NCBI GenBank assembly: GCA_945888525.1
Contig: CAMDAF010000001.1
Coordinates: 62,001 to 126,000 of the forward strand
From: Chitinophaga pinensis
GTDB lineage: Bacteria > Bacteroidota > Bacteroidia > NS11-12g > UBA955
Length of the DNA stretch: 64,000 nucleotides
Reading direction: 5' to 3'
Part shown: positions 17,848 through 29,859 of the stretch, in pieces
Layout of the letters: the number at the start of each line of letters is the position of its first letter
Numbering within the stretch: the first letter of the stretch is position 1
Notes under the pieces: model-generated
What the model saw: the letters and a program-made list of their open reading frames with translations, nothing else
What the model was told of the DNA's origin: nothing
Databases searched by the model: none
Translations under genes and position numbers: made by a program

Positions 17848-19689
17848 ATGGATCGTAATTCATACATAGGACTTGGCCTCATTTTCGCACTTCTAATTGG
17901 TTATTTCTATATTAACCAGCCAAGTGCTCAAGACTTGGCTATGCAAAAGCGCGCAGCAGATTCTATTCAAACTATAAAAATACTTGAAACAAAAAATCAG
18001 GATAAGCTCGCTCTAGCTGCAAAGAAAGAAAAAGACAGTTTAGCTTCTATACTGAAAACCGATAGCACTGCCCTTAAGAATGTTTATGGTGGATTTTCTG
18101 GAAATGTTCTTGGAGAAGAAAAAATTCAAACCATTGAAAATTCAGAATTGAAAATTAGTTTTTCAAACAAAGGCGGGATCATCAGGCAAGTTGAGTTAAA
18201 AAATTACAAAACCGACGGGAGAAAAGCGGTGAAGCTAATGGATGAATCGAACAGCCAACATGCTTTGTTTTTTACAGCAGATCAAAAAAAGATAAACTCC
18301 AATGATTTTTATTGGTCAATAGCCAAATCAGATGCGCATTCAATTGTTTACAGATTGTCCTATGGAGCAGCAGCGTACATTGAACATGAATACTTTATAG
18401 CTGACAAAGGGTTTAATTTAGAACATAGAATTCATACAAGTGGTATGGGTTCTGTCATTCAAAATGGCGCTGGAATGACTTTGCAATTTAACAACGACCT
18501 GCCTTTGCAAGAGCGTGAAGTTGTGGAGGAAAAGAAGAAGGCAACTATATATTTCAAATATTTAGACAAATCGGCTGACTATATTTCAGAGACAAAAAAT
18601 GAATCAATTAACCTCGAAGAACCTGTGCAATGGGTGAGTTTGAAACAACAATTCTTCAATACTTCAATTTATTCTGAAAAACCATTTTTAAAAGGCAGTG
18701 TGGTTTCCACCAAAGATGCAATTTCAAATCAGAATGTAAAAAACATGAGCGCGAGCTTGTCATTGCCATATGAGTCAGGAAGAGATCAAGATTTTAAGAT
18801 CAAGTATTTCTTTGGGCCTAACCAATATGAAACGCTGAAAGACCAAGGAATAGGCTTGGATAAAATTATTCCATTGGGTTGGGGGATTTTTGGTTGGATG
18901 AACCGATTCATGATTATTCCAATTTTTAATTTTCTTAAGGGTTATATGAGTAACTATGGTATCATTATCTTGTTGCTTACTTTAATTATCAAAACTTTAC
19001 TTCTGCCATTGGTATTTAAATCCTACAAATCGACAGCCAAGATGCGTTTGTTAAAGCCAGAAATGGATGAAATAAAGGAGAAATACAAGGACGATATGCA
19101 GACCATCCAAGTTGAAAATTTGAAATTGTACAAGCAAGCCGGCGTTAATCCTCTAGGTGGATGTTTGCCAATGTTGCTGCAAATGCCAATTCTGATTGCT
19201 GTGTTCCAATTCGTGCCTTCCGCTTTTGAATTCAGACAACAGGCTTTTTTATGGGCAGACGATTTGTCAATTTACGATTCAGTTTGGAATTTCGGAAAAT
19301 TGCCAGTCATTGATTATATTTATGGTGACCACGTCAGTTTGTTTACTTTGTTAATGACCATTTCAACCCTCATTTATACCCGTATGAATAACCAAATCAC
19401 TGGTGGAATGAATGAGCAAATGAAGTATATAAGTTATTTGATGCCTATTTTATTCTTAGGTTTCTTCAACAAATACGCAGCCGCTTTAACTTATTATTAC
19501 TTTTTAAGTAACGTCGTAACCTTTTCTCAGCAATGGGCAATTAAGAAATTTGTTGACGAAGATAAATTGAAAGCCCAAATTCATGATTCTAAAAGCAAAA
19601 AAGTTGAAGATAAAAAATCGGCTTTTCAGAAGCGTTTAGAAGAAATCGCCAAAGCGAAAGACGCCAGCAAAAACAATAAGAAAAAATAA
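17848..19689 (+). CDS. yidC: Membrane protein insertase YidC
   Basis: 613 residues. An N-terminal membrane anchor (residues ~5-23) is followed by a Lys/Glu-rich linker, the large periplasmic P1 domain (about 90-340) and the conserved five-helix insertase core from IPLGWGIFGWMNRFMIIP on, including NYGIIILLLTLIIKTLLLPL and NPLGGCLPMLLQMPILIAVF. It ends in a basic tail (KDASKNNKKK). YidC inserts and folds inner-membrane proteins alone or with SecYEG. Length and layout are normal for Bacteroidota. rsmE follows after 8 nt. Confidence 0.95.
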   Translation: MDRNSYIGLGLIFALLIGYFYINQPSAQDLAMQKRAADSIQTIKILETKNQDKLALAAKKEKDSLASILKTDSTALKNVYGGFSGNVLGEEKIQTIENSELKISFSNKGGIIRQVELKNYKTDGRKAVKLMDESNSQHALFFTADQKKINSNDFYWSIAKSDAHSIVYRLSYGAAAYIEHEYFIADKGFNLEHRIHTSGMGSVIQNGAGMTLQFNNDLPLQEREVVEEKKKATIYFKYLDKSADYISETKNESINLEEPVQWVSLKQQFFNTSIYSEKPFLKGSVVSTKDAISNQNVKNMSASLSLPYESGRDQDFKIKYFFGPNQYETLKDQGIGLDKIIPLGWGIFGWMNRFMIIPIFNFLKGYMSNYGIIILLLTLIIKTLLLPLVFKSYKSTAKMRLLKPEMDEIKEKYKDDMQTIQVENLKLYKQAGVNPLGGCLPMLLQMPILIAVFQFVPSAFEFRQQAFLWADDLSIYDSVWNFGKLPVIDYIYGDHVSLFTLLMTISTLIYTRMNNQITGGMNEQMKYISYLMPILFLGFFNKYAAALTYYYFLSNVVTFSQQWAIKKFVDEDKLKAQIHDSKSKKVEDKKSAFQKRLEEIAKAKDASKNNKKK

Positions 19690-19697
19690 GGGTTACT

Positions 19698-20396
19698 ATG
19701 CAATTGTTTTTCTGCGATAATCTTCAAGGCCCAACAGCCATATTGAATGAGGAAGAAAGCAGACATTGTAAGGTTTTGCGCAAGCAAATAGGCGATGAGA
19801 TTCATGTTATTGATGGCTTAGGCGCATTGGCACTGTGCCGCATCACTAAAATTCAAGGCAAAGAAATGCTCTTGGAACTTATAAATCTTGAAAGGCTCAA
19901 AAAATCTAGAGACTATTATTTCCATTTGTTTATTGCACCCACCAAACAAAATGACCGTATTGAGTGGATGTTTGAAAAGGCGGTAGAGGCAGGTTTGGAT
20001 GAAATAACATTTATTGAAACCGAACATTCCGAAAAAAATAGAGTCAATATTTCTAGACTTGAACGCATAGCACTATCTGCAATTAAACAAAGTGCTCAGT
20101 TTTATTTGCCTAAAATCAATCCTTTGGTAAAACTGAGTTCCATTTCATTGGACGGGAACTGCATGGCGGCGCACTGCAGGGATGATGCAGAGAAAATTGG
20201 ATTAGTAGAAGCTTTGGGGAAAAGCAAGAACATTAAATCATTTTCAATATTAATTGGTCCTGAGGGCGATTTTTCGCCTGCTGAAATACAAAGGTTTGAG
20301 CAAAAAAACGTTTTGCCTATCTCTTTGGGAAATAACCGTTTACGAACAGAAACGGCGGGTTTGTATTGTGCTATGGTGCTCAATGCGAATCTCTAA
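19698..20396 (+). CDS. rsmE: 16S rRNA m3U1498 methyltransferase
   Basis: 232 residues of the RsmE/SPOUT family: an N-terminal PUA-like RNA-binding part (SRHCKVLRKQIGD), then the knotted methyltransferase with EKAVEAGLDEI, IGPEGDFSPAE and SLGNNRLRTETA. It methylates U1498 of 16S rRNA in the assembled 30S subunit using S-adenosylmethionine. It is the second gene of the yidC unit. Confidence 0.93.
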   Translation: MQLFFCDNLQGPTAILNEEESRHCKVLRKQIGDEIHVIDGLGALALCRITKIQGKEMLLELINLERLKKSRDYYFHLFIAPTKQNDRIEWMFEKAVEAGLDEITFIETEHSEKNRVNISRLERIALSAIKQSAQFYLPKINPLVKLSSISLDGNCMAAHCRDDAEKIGLVEALGKSKNIKSFSILIGPEGDFSPAEIQRFEQKNVLPISLGNNRLRTETAGLYCAMVLNANL

Positions 20397-20522
20397 ATTT
20401 GTCTAATCCGAACAATTTTTGTAATCTTGCATTGCAAAACCCGAAAGTTAAATGGCTTTTAATTAGCATTTAACAGGTCAAACTTCATGTGTTTATTATT
20501 TGCTTGAAGGGTTTGGTCAATT

Positions 20523-21467
20523 ATGTCGTTTAAAAATCAAAAAATCCAAGTTGTTGTTTCTAATTTTGAAATTGGTGCTGGTAAAAGAGGTGCATCCAAA
20601 GGGCCTTTAAGCTTGCTGGAATCATTAAAACAGCTTGAAATAGAATTTGACTCTCCTATTTTGCTCAATGCATTGGAGTATTTAGATTCAGAATCAAATA
20701 CCCCTTTTTGTAAACATATTTTTGAAATTGAAAAGGCATCCAATTTATTAAATATTGAAATTGAAAATCAATTAAATCAGAATAAATTTCCCTTGATATT
20801 GTCTGGCGACCACAGCAATGCAATTGGAGGCATCAGTGGGGTTAAAAATACATATCCCGATAAACGTATTGGTGTCATTTGGGTTGATGCCCATGCTGAT
20901 TTGCACTCGCCTTATACAACACCTTCTGGAAATATGCATGGCATGCCTTTGGCAGCCTTAATCAATACAGACAATTTAAAGTTTCAAAAAAATCAAATTT
21001 CCTCCGTAGAATCAAATGCCTGGGATAGACTGAAAAAAATTGGGCGCAATTCAATTTCTCCCAAAATAAATCCAGAAGACATCGTATTTATTGGAATCAG
21101 GGATGCTGAAAAAGAAGAGTGGGGATTAATAGAAGAATTCGGGATTAAGACTTTTGAGCCACATGATATTCAGGCGCATGGAATTTTCTACGCTATAAAC
21201 AATGCCTTGAGCCATCTCGATGCTTGCGATTTGATTTATGTCTCATTTGATGTTGACTCATTGGATCCAAGTGTTTCGGTTGGTACGGGCACTACCGCAC
21301 CTAATGGACTAAGTTTTGTTGAGGCAGAAGGGGTGTTTAAAGCCTTTTTAAACCATCCTAAATTGGTGGCTTTTGAAATTACAGAGATTAACCCAAGTCT
21401 TGATCAAGATGGGAATTCAATGGCCAAAATTGTTGCAGCCTTGGTGGGTTATGGAATGAAGAATTAA
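20523..21467 (+). CDS. rocF: Arginase-family ureohydrolase
   Basis: 314 residues. All manganese-binding motifs are present: SGDHS, DAHAD (within VDAHADLHSP), and SFDVDSLDPS, together with TPSGNMHGMPLA, which is more typical of arginase than of agmatinase or formimidoylglutamase. Arginase cleaves arginine to ornithine and urea. No other arginine or histidine catabolic gene is near, so the substrate assignment rests on motif resemblance. A TAATCTTG box at 20422-20429 could be its promoter, giving a leader of ~90 nt. Confidence 0.8.
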   Translation: MSFKNQKIQVVVSNFEIGAGKRGASKGPLSLLESLKQLEIEFDSPILLNALEYLDSESNTPFCKHIFEIEKASNLLNIEIENQLNQNKFPLILSGDHSNAIGGISGVKNTYPDKRIGVIWVDAHADLHSPYTTPSGNMHGMPLAALINTDNLKFQKNQISSVESNAWDRLKKIGRNSISPKINPEDIVFIGIRDAEKEEWGLIEEFGIKTFEPHDIQAHGIFYAINNALSHLDACDLIYVSFDVDSLDPSVSVGTGTTAPNGLSFVEAEGVFKAFLNHPKLVAFEITEINPSLDQDGNSMAKIVAALVGYGMKN

Positions 21468-21573
21468 TCAATTGAAATTTAATTAGATTTTTGACCAGAT
21501 CTGAAGGGTTCAGATTGCTGAAAAACTGTGGAAATATTTGCAAAGTCCATTAGTATATGCCGCAAAAAAAGTG

Positions 21574-21581
21574 TATTTTTA
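21574..21581 (+). promoter_or_regulatory. Possible gyrB promoter, -7 element
   Basis: TATTTTTA differs from TAnnTTTG at the final base. It lies 25 nt before the gyrB ATG in a 139-nt intergenic gap. Confidence 0.4.
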
Positions 21582-21594
21582 CGCTTTAAATTAA

Positions 21595-23556
<1,962 letters not shown>

Positions 23557-23576
23557 AATATAATTTGAAATAGATT

Positions 23577-23603
23577 AAAAGGGGCTACTAAGCCCCTTTT
23601 TTA
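23577..23603 (+). terminator. gyrB terminator
   Basis: A stem AAAAGGGGCT / AGCCCCTTTT with loop ACTA followed by TTTT, about 20 nt after the gyrB stop. Confidence 0.85.
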
Positions 23604-23660
23604 TTGGATTATTTCTCGATTTTTCTTTTAATCGATGCCTTCTTATCTGCTAAAAATCTT

Positions 23661-23668
23661 TATTTTTG
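23661..23668 (+). promoter_or_regulatory. guaA promoter, -7 element
   Basis: TATTTTTG matches TAnnTTTG and lies 14 nt before the guaA ATG. Confidence 0.6.
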
Positions 23669-23682
23669 TAGCCGTTTATCCC

Positions 23683-25209
23683 ATGCAAGAACAAATATTA
23701 ATTTTAGATTTTGGTTCTCAATATACCCAACTAATAGCAAGACGAGTTAGAGAGCTTAATGTCTATTGCGAAATTCATCCATACAACCATATTGGCGAAA
23801 TATCTGAAGGCGTCAAAGGCGTCATCCTAAGTGGAAGCCCAGCTTCTGTTAGGGATCCAGAATGTCCAAAAATTGATTTAGAACAATTTATTGGAAAATA
23901 TCCAGTACTAGGTGTTTGTTATGGAGCTCAATACATTGCTCAAAACTTAGGAGGAAAGGTGGCCGCAAGTGATCACCGCGAATACGGCCGCTCAATGCTG
24001 CATATCAAGAACGAATCAAGATTGCTAAAAGGATTGTCATCGCCCACCCAAATGTGGATGAGCCATGCCGATACCATTATGGATTTGCCCAACAATGCCG
24101 AATTATTGGCTGGAACAGATTCAATTAGCAATGCCGCTTTTCGTCTTAAAGATTCTGAAACGTATTGCATACAATTTCACCCTGAGGTAACCCATAGCAC
24201 AGAAGGGTTAAAAATGTTGCAAAATTTCGTTGTTGACATTTGCGGATGTAAACAAGATTGGAATCCAGATAATTTCATCCACGAAACTGTGGAACAACTG
24301 AAGAAACAAATTGGCGATGACCGTGTGATTTTGGGTTTGTCTGGGGGTGTAGATAGTAGTGTAGCTGCTGCTTTATTGCATAAAGCCATTGGTAAGAATC
24401 TATACTGTATATTTATTGACAATGGCTTGTTAAGACAAAATGAATTTCAGGAAGTATTAGAAGCATACAAACAGATGGATTTAAATGTAATTGGTGTAGA
24501 TGCTTCTCAACAATTTTATGATGCATTGCTTGGATTGTATGATCCTGAGCTAAAAAGAAAAGCCATAGGTCGCGTGTTTGTCGAAGTTTTTGATCAAGAA
24601 TCCCATAAAATTGATGGCGCTCAATGGTTGGCGCAAGGAACAATTTACCCAGATGTTATTGAATCTGTGTCAGTAAAAGGACCTTCTGCAACCATTAAAT
24701 CGCACCACAATGTGGGTGGATTGCCAGAAAAAATGAAAATGAAAATTGTTGAACCACTAAGATCGCTTTTTAAAGATGAAGTAAGAAGAGTAGGGGCAGC
24801 ATTGAACATTCCAAAGAACATTTTGGGCAGACATCCTTTCCCAGGGCCAGGTCTTGCAATCAGAATTATAGATGATATTACGGTTGAAAAAGTTAGAATT
24901 TTACAGCAAGCTGATGCCATTTATATTGAAACCTTGCGTGAAACGGGTTGGTATGACAAAATATGGCAAGCAGGTGCAATTTTCCTTCCTGTAAAAAGCG
25001 TAGGGGTAATGGGTGACGAAAGAACCTATGAATATGTAATCGCATTGAGAGCAGTATCTTCTTTGGATGGTATGACCGCAGATTGGGTGCATATTCCGTA
25101 TGAGATTTTAGCCGATATAAGCAATAAAATAATTAACCGTGTAAAAGGGATTAACAGAGTGGTTTATGACATTAGTTCCAAGCCGCCAGCAACAATTGAA
25201 TGGGAATAA
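23683..25209 (+). CDS. guaA: GMP synthase (glutamine-hydrolysing)
   Basis: 508 residues from ATG 23683. The glutamine amidotransferase domain has the nucleophile in GVCYGAQY and the QFHPEV histidine/glutamate; the ATP-pyrophosphatase domain has SGGVDSS; the C-terminal dimerisation domain carries [14 protein letters not shown] and ends KPPATIEWE. It aminates XMP to GMP. The frame is open for 16 codons upstream (to 23635), but those codons contain the promoter box. It is followed after 1 nt by the binding-protein-fold gene. Confidence 0.96.
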   Translation: MQEQILILDFGSQYTQLIARRVRELNVYCEIHPYNHIGEISEGVKGVILSGSPASVRDPECPKIDLEQFIGKYPVLGVCYGAQYIAQNLGGKVAASDHREYGRSMLHIKNESRLLKGLSSPTQMWMSHADTIMDLPNNAELLAGTDSISNAAFRLKDSETYCIQFHPEVTHSTEGLKMLQNFVVDICGCKQDWNPDNFIHETVEQLKKQIGDDRVILGLSGGVDSSVAAALLHKAIGKNLYCIFIDNGLLRQNEFQEVLEAYKQMDLNVIGVDASQQFYDALLGLYDPELKRKAIGRVFVEVFDQESHKIDGAQWLAQGTIYPDVIESVSVKGPSATIKSHHNVGGLPEKMKMKIVEPLRSLFKDEVRRVGAALNIPKNILGRHPFPGPGLAIRIIDDITVEKVRILQQADAIYIETLRETGWYDKIWQAGAIFLPVKSVGVMGDERTYEYVIALRAVSSLDGMTADWVHIPYEILADISNKIINRVKGINRVVYDISSKPPATIEWE

Positions 25210-25210
25210 A

Positions 25211-26329
25211 ATGAAAATCGGCCAGTATACATTTTTGCTTTTTCTTTTGTTCAGTACCCTTTTGAGTGCTAATAATGGAATAAAGGAGCAATTACCACCT
25301 TACAAAAAAGAATACAAGGTGGTATTAATGTTGCCTTTCTGCATTGGTATGCCCGATAAATGGAAGGTAAGGGATATAATGGCCGAATATTACGAAGGTG
25401 TCGAAATGGCAATTGCTGATCTAGAATCTCAAGGCCTTAAAATGAAATTAACTGTTCTTGATACCAAAATGGACAGTTTAGAGGTCATTAGGTTGTTGCA
25501 AAACCCTGCACTTCAAGAAACAGATTTAATGATTGGACCGGTTTATGACAACGAACTGTTCGAAGTTGAAAAATTCTGTGCCATTTATAAGATACCACTG
25601 GTTTCGCCTCTGCGTTATTACCCAAATACTTTAGGTACAGATTTTCCTTTAATTAATTGCAATACTGTCGATAGCTTGCAATATTATTACACCGGCAAAC
25701 ACGCTGCGTCTGCATTCAAAAAATTTCAGGTTGTGGTGGTGGATGATGTGCTTAAAAACACAAGAACATTTGCAGCTAGAAATTTCAAAAAAGGATACGA
25801 ACTTGCCTCAGGGTTAAAATGCCAAATTATTGATGGTAAATTGATTACGATAGAATCAATTTGGAATAAAAAGGACTCATTAATGGTTTTTTACACGGGT
25901 AAAAGTTCCAGTAGCTGTAGCCAAGGAATTTCTGCAAAAAACAATCCCAAATGCATTGTTGTTGGCCCAACGGATTGGTTGGATATTGATAGGGTTAGCT
26001 ATAATTCATTAAATGGATTGTATTTTTACGGTACATATAGTGTTCCTTACAATGACACCACGTATAAAGCTTTTCGCAAGTCGTACCGCTCAAAATATGG
26101 AGGCGATCCAGACCGCTATACGTTTATTGGATACGATCAGTTTTCGTTTTTTGGAATGGCCTTAATGGCTTTTGACAATGGCTTTTATAAAAATATTTTA
26201 AACAAAGAATTCAACTATACCCACCGCACTTTTCATTTTGTACAAAGAGGTAATCTAATTGAAAACGCAGGGTTGAATCTGTTTTATTATGAAAATTATA
26301 ATTTTTATAAAGCATTTTGGAGATACTAA
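25211..26329 (+). CDS. Exported type-1 periplasmic-binding-fold protein
   Basis: 372 residues. A signal peptide (residues ~1-22, LLFLLFSTLLSANNG) is followed by a fold resembling branched-chain amino acid binding proteins: VVLMLPFCIGM, EGVEMAIADLESQG, MIGPVYDNELFEVEKFCAIYKIPLVSPL and a late FIGYDQFSFFGMAL block. No permease or ATPase gene is adjacent, so it may act as a sensor or scaffold and not in ABC transport. Its ATG lies 1 nt after the guaA stop, implying translational coupling. Its 3' end overlaps the next gene by 13 nt. Confidence 0.72.
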   Translation: MKIGQYTFLLFLLFSTLLSANNGIKEQLPPYKKEYKVVLMLPFCIGMPDKWKVRDIMAEYYEGVEMAIADLESQGLKMKLTVLDTKMDSLEVIRLLQNPALQETDLMIGPVYDNELFEVEKFCAIYKIPLVSPLRYYPNTLGTDFPLINCNTVDSLQYYYTGKHAASAFKKFQVVVVDDVLKNTRTFAARNFKKGYELASGLKCQIIDGKLITIESIWNKKDSLMVFYTGKSSSSCSQGISAKNNPKCIVVGPTDWLDIDRVSYNSLNGLYFYGTYSVPYNDTTYKAFRKSYRSKYGGDPDRYTFIGYDQFSFFGMALMAFDNGFYKNILNKEFNYTHRTFHFVQRGNLIENAGLNLFYYENYNFYKAFWRY

Positions 26330-27390
26330 AACCATTCAGATTAGCCGTTGTAGCTGATATATTGTCAAATTATCAATACGATCAGCCATTTCAATATTAC
26401 TTCACCAACCTTTGCAAACAAAATAGATCTTGGGGAAGTAAAGACCGAAAAATTTACAAAAACTTATGCTTTGCCTATTTTAGAATGGGTTATTCATTAA
26501 AAAATGAAGTGGATATTCAAAGTAAGATTCAAAAGGCTGTGTCTTCGGCAGACGGCAGCGTTGCTTATCCTAGTGCAAAAGAAATTTTCCCTTTTAAAAA
26601 TGAAGTGAGTCAATTAATTGATTTTGAAGATTGGGTAAATGGTCTTCAATTTCAAAAACCCCTATATTTAGTTTTGCGCCGAGGCTCAGAGGCATTGGTT
26701 TTTAATTATCTAAAGCAGAATCAAATACAATATGAGCAAGTTTCAGATTTTAGCCTAAAACTAAATGCAGACAGCAAATGCAACCATATTCTAGAACATG
26801 GATGGGCATGGACAATGGATTTTGCCTCACAAAAAGTGGCAGACTGTGTTGAACCGGAAGAAGATGATGCGATATGGGATGCCTGCAGCGGGGCTGGTGG
26901 AAAATCAATTTATATTTCAAACAAGTATATAAAACCTTTTCAATTGACCTGCAGCGACAAAAGATTTACAATTCTAGAAAACTTAAAAACCCGTTTTAAA
27001 ACCTTAGGATTAAAAGTCCCGCAAATTGAATTATGCGATTTGTTGGAACCATTTCAATTAAAGACAAAATACGATAAAGTAATATTGGATGTACCATGTT
27101 CTGGTAGTGGGACCTGGGGCCGATCCCCTGAGAACATCCTTGGTTTTGAAATCTCTAAAATTGATTATTTTTCAAAATTACAGCAAAAAATTGCTGGCAA
27201 TGCGGTTAAAAACTTAAAAACTGATGGGACCTTGTTTTATATGACCTGTTCGGTTTTTGCTTCCGAAAATGAAAAAAACGTAGAGTACCTGGTGCAAAAT
27301 CTTGGCTTAAGAGTGGAATCAATGCAATATACCTTTGCACAAGACAATGCTTCAGATACCTTGTTTATTGCCATATTAAAAAAGCTTTAA
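26317..27390 (+). CDS. RsmB/NOP2-type RNA m5C methyltransferase
   Basis: 357 residues. The Rossmann methyltransferase core carries the SAM site DACSGAGGKS, the DVPCSGSGTWGRSPE motif IV with one conserved cysteine, and YMTCSVFASENEKNVE with the catalytic cysteine. The N-terminal ~150 residues are the NusB-like part seen in RsmB. It likely makes m5C in 16S rRNA; which site is not determinable. The start is a TTG at 26317, inside the previous gene; the first ATG is over 50 codons later and would cut into the N-terminal domain. Confidence 0.85.
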   Translation: MEILKPFRLAVVADILSNYQYDQPFQYYFTNLCKQNRSWGSKDRKIYKNLCFAYFRMGYSLKNEVDIQSKIQKAVSSADGSVAYPSAKEIFPFKNEVSQLIDFEDWVNGLQFQKPLYLVLRRGSEALVFNYLKQNQIQYEQVSDFSLKLNADSKCNHILEHGWAWTMDFASQKVADCVEPEEDDAIWDACSGAGGKSIYISNKYIKPFQLTCSDKRFTILENLKTRFKTLGLKVPQIELCDLLEPFQLKTKYDKVILDVPCSGSGTWGRSPENILGFEISKIDYFSKLQQKIAGNAVKNLKTDGTLFYMTCSVFASENEKNVEYLVQNLGLRVESMQYTFAQDNASDTLFIAILKKL

Positions 27391-27407
27391 GCAAATCAAT
27401 TAATAGC

Positions 27408-27566
27408 TTGGTCATTAAAAGTGCGGTGAAACGGAGGCCAAAAATTGCATCAAATTTCGACATTTATGAAATTCCATATGATCCAAAGGAATTTGCCGAT
27501 GCTATCCTATATTTGCAAGACCTGAAAAATAGAAATCTTAATATTGAGCAAGGTCTATCAGCATAG
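27408..27566 (+). pseudogene. 52-codon open frame, possible gene remnant
   Basis: A TTG-initiated frame reads VIKSAVKRRPKIASNFDIYE and then ...DPKEFADAILYLQDLKNRN before a TAG. There is no ATG, but the composition is protein-like; the second half resembles the C-terminal helix region of GT-B glycosyltransferases (PxEFAxAIxxL). It could be a truncated remnant, a small protein or chance. The rest of the 260-nt gap between the methyltransferase and asnB shows nothing else. Confidence 0.25.
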
Positions 27567-27650
27567 CGAGCGTGTCGTAAGCAATTTCTGACTTAGACAA
27601 TTATTCAAAGCATTTCAGTGGTAAGTCGGGTATAGTTTATTAATATTAAA

Positions 27651-29492
27651 ATGTGTGGAATAGTTGGCATAATTGGTTTAAATAAAGAAGTTTCAAGTTC
27701 TAAAATTCATGATATGAATAAGAGAATTGAACACCGAGGTCCGGATGCAGAAGGGTTTTTCATTGAAGATGGAATTGCACTTGGACACAGAAGATTGTCT
27801 ATTATTGATTTAAGTTCTGGTGCCAATCAACCGCTTTTTGATCACAGTAACCGCTATGCAATCGTATTCAATGGTGAGATTTACAATTACCAGGATGTAA
27901 AATCAGAATTAGACTACAATTGGAGTTCCAATTCTGATACTGAAGTCATTTTGGCGGCCTACATCAAATGGGGTAAGGCTTGTTTGGAAAAGCTCAATGG
28001 CATGTTTGCTTTTGCTATATGGGATAAAGCAGAACAAGAACTTTTTATTGCCAGAGATCGATTGGGGGTAAAACCATTATACTATAGTTTTGTCAACGGT
28101 GTTTTTGTATTTGCCTCTGAAATTAGAAGCATTCTAGCCTCTAAAATTTTAGAAGCTAAAATAGATGAAAATAATTTATCTGAATATTTGCGGTTTCTTT
28201 CCATTGCGACACCCAAAACTTTAATAAAAGATTTATTTCAACTTTGCCCTGGCCACTATTTAATTTTAAAGCATAATGGTTTTTCAATTCAAAGGTATTG
28301 GAGCTTGTTGGATAAGCCCGTGCCTAATTTATCAAACCGTCAGGAGGTTTTAAAAGCTTGCAAATCGAATTTTGTGGATGCGGTTAAAAGCAGGATGGTT
28401 GCGGATGTGAAAGTTGGTGCCTTTCTTTCTGGAGGTATAGATTCATCGGCGGTTGTTGCAGTAATGGCTGGATTGAGCAAAGATCCAATTGATACGTTTT
28501 CAATTGTTTTTAATGAGAAGCAATACGATGAATCTGAGTATTCTCAATTCGTCGCAAATAAATACAAAACCAATCACCAGGCTTTTTTAATGAAGCCCGC
28601 TGACTTAATTCCCAACTTGGATCCATTTTTTAAATCTATGGACAATCCCACTGTAGATGGAATAAATACCTATATGATATCTCAATTGGTTGCTAAAACT
28701 GGCATCAAAGTCGTTCTGACCGGTATTGGAGGTGATGAGCTATTTGCGGGATATGTGGGCTTTGAAAGATGGCAATCTTTTCAGAAATTTTCATGGGTAT
28801 TTAAGGTTCCTATTTTCAAACCATTGCTTTCAGTTATTAATACAGTAAAGAAATCGAGGGCGAGTCTTAAGCTTTCTGATATGTTTGATTCGTCAAGTGC
28901 AGATTTGTCGGCTTTTTATGCCAACAGCCGAAGTGTGTATTTCGGAAATGAATTAAATTATTTGTTAGACAAACCTATCCTTAAAAATGATTCTTGGTTG
29001 GATTTAAATCAAACAAAAGATTTCCCGGTTTTAAGCCAATATTCGATTGCCGAACTGAGTCATTATACATTGGATGTTTTAATGAAAGACACAGATCAAA
29101 TGAGCATGGCTTGGGCCTTAGAAGTAAGAGAGCCATTTTTTGATTATAAATTGATTGAGTTTGTTTTAAATATAGACGATAAAAATAAATTCATAAAGGG
29201 GAGCCCCAAACATTTATTTGTTGAAGCTATGGGCGATTTATTGCCACCTGAAATTGTGAATAGAACCAAAAAAGGTTTTACCTTTCCTTGGAACTTTTGG
29301 TTGCGCAACGAACTAAAACCATACTGTGAGGAGGCTTTAGATTCTTTGGCGAAAAGACAACTATTCAAACCCGAAGGCATTCAATACTTATGGAATTCTT
29401 TTTTGAACAATAAGCAGGCTCTTACGTGGCTGCATATTTGGGGATTAGTCGTTTTGGAGAAATGGATGACTGAAAACAATATTAAAAACTAA
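27651..29492 (+). CDS. asnB: Asparagine synthetase (glutamine-hydrolysing)
   Basis: 613 residues. Cys2 is exposed after Met removal (MCGIVGIIG), giving the N-terminal nucleophile amidotransferase domain, with RGPDAEG and FNGEIYN motifs. The synthetase domain carries the PPi loop SGGIDSSAV, the TGIGGDELFAGY segment and REPFFDYKL. It converts aspartate to asparagine with glutamine and ATP. It stands alone, so it may be the metabolic enzyme or a surface-glycan amidotransferase as in some Bacteroidota; no glycan genes adjoin it. Confidence 0.92.
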   Translation: MCGIVGIIGLNKEVSSSKIHDMNKRIEHRGPDAEGFFIEDGIALGHRRLSIIDLSSGANQPLFDHSNRYAIVFNGEIYNYQDVKSELDYNWSSNSDTEVILAAYIKWGKACLEKLNGMFAFAIWDKAEQELFIARDRLGVKPLYYSFVNGVFVFASEIRSILASKILEAKIDENNLSEYLRFLSIATPKTLIKDLFQLCPGHYLILKHNGFSIQRYWSLLDKPVPNLSNRQEVLKACKSNFVDAVKSRMVADVKVGAFLSGGIDSSAVVAVMAGLSKDPIDTFSIVFNEKQYDESEYSQFVANKYKTNHQAFLMKPADLIPNLDPFFKSMDNPTVDGINTYMISQLVAKTGIKVVLTGIGGDELFAGYVGFERWQSFQKFSWVFKVPIFKPLLSVINTVKKSRASLKLSDMFDSSSADLSAFYANSRSVYFGNELNYLLDKPILKNDSWLDLNQTKDFPVLSQYSIAELSHYTLDVLMKDTDQMSMAWALEVREPFFDYKLIEFVLNIDDKNKFIKGSPKHLFVEAMGDLLPPEIVNRTKKGFTFPWNFWLRNELKPYCEEALDSLAKRQLFKPEGIQYLWNSFLNNKQALTWLHIWGLVVLEKWMTENNIKN

Positions 29493-29859
29493 TTCTCTAA
29501 AATACTTTGGGTAGTTAATTCAATGGATACTATAACGTGCATAGTCTGACGAGTTATGAGCCTTAATAGGACGAAGGCATACCTATCTAATATGTTGTAT
29601 AGATTCACGTAATTCATTGCGTCTAAAAAATAAAAATTTGCCAATTTTGTATTTAGGCCCTGCAAAATTTCCATTGCATTATATTTCAATTTTACGCCAT
29701 GCCATTTTTATTTAGATTCTTGTTTAATGCCATCTTTATGAATTAAAAGTGAGCAATTCAATGTTTGAAATGTTTTGCTTTTATTCTGTTACGTTTTTGT
29801 AACAATTTTGTAACGCCTGTTTTGTTTTGAAGTATTTTTTTAACACTTAGATTTATTTT
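29493..29859. other. 367-nt intergenic region with GTTAC/GTAAC repeats
   Basis: AT-rich non-coding sequence before the T9SS protein gene. The only structure I see is GTTAC at 29788, GTAAC at 29799 and GTAAC at 29810, which form an inverted repeat plus one extra half-site, and could be an operator. No clear TAnnTTTG box was found. Confidence 0.4.
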
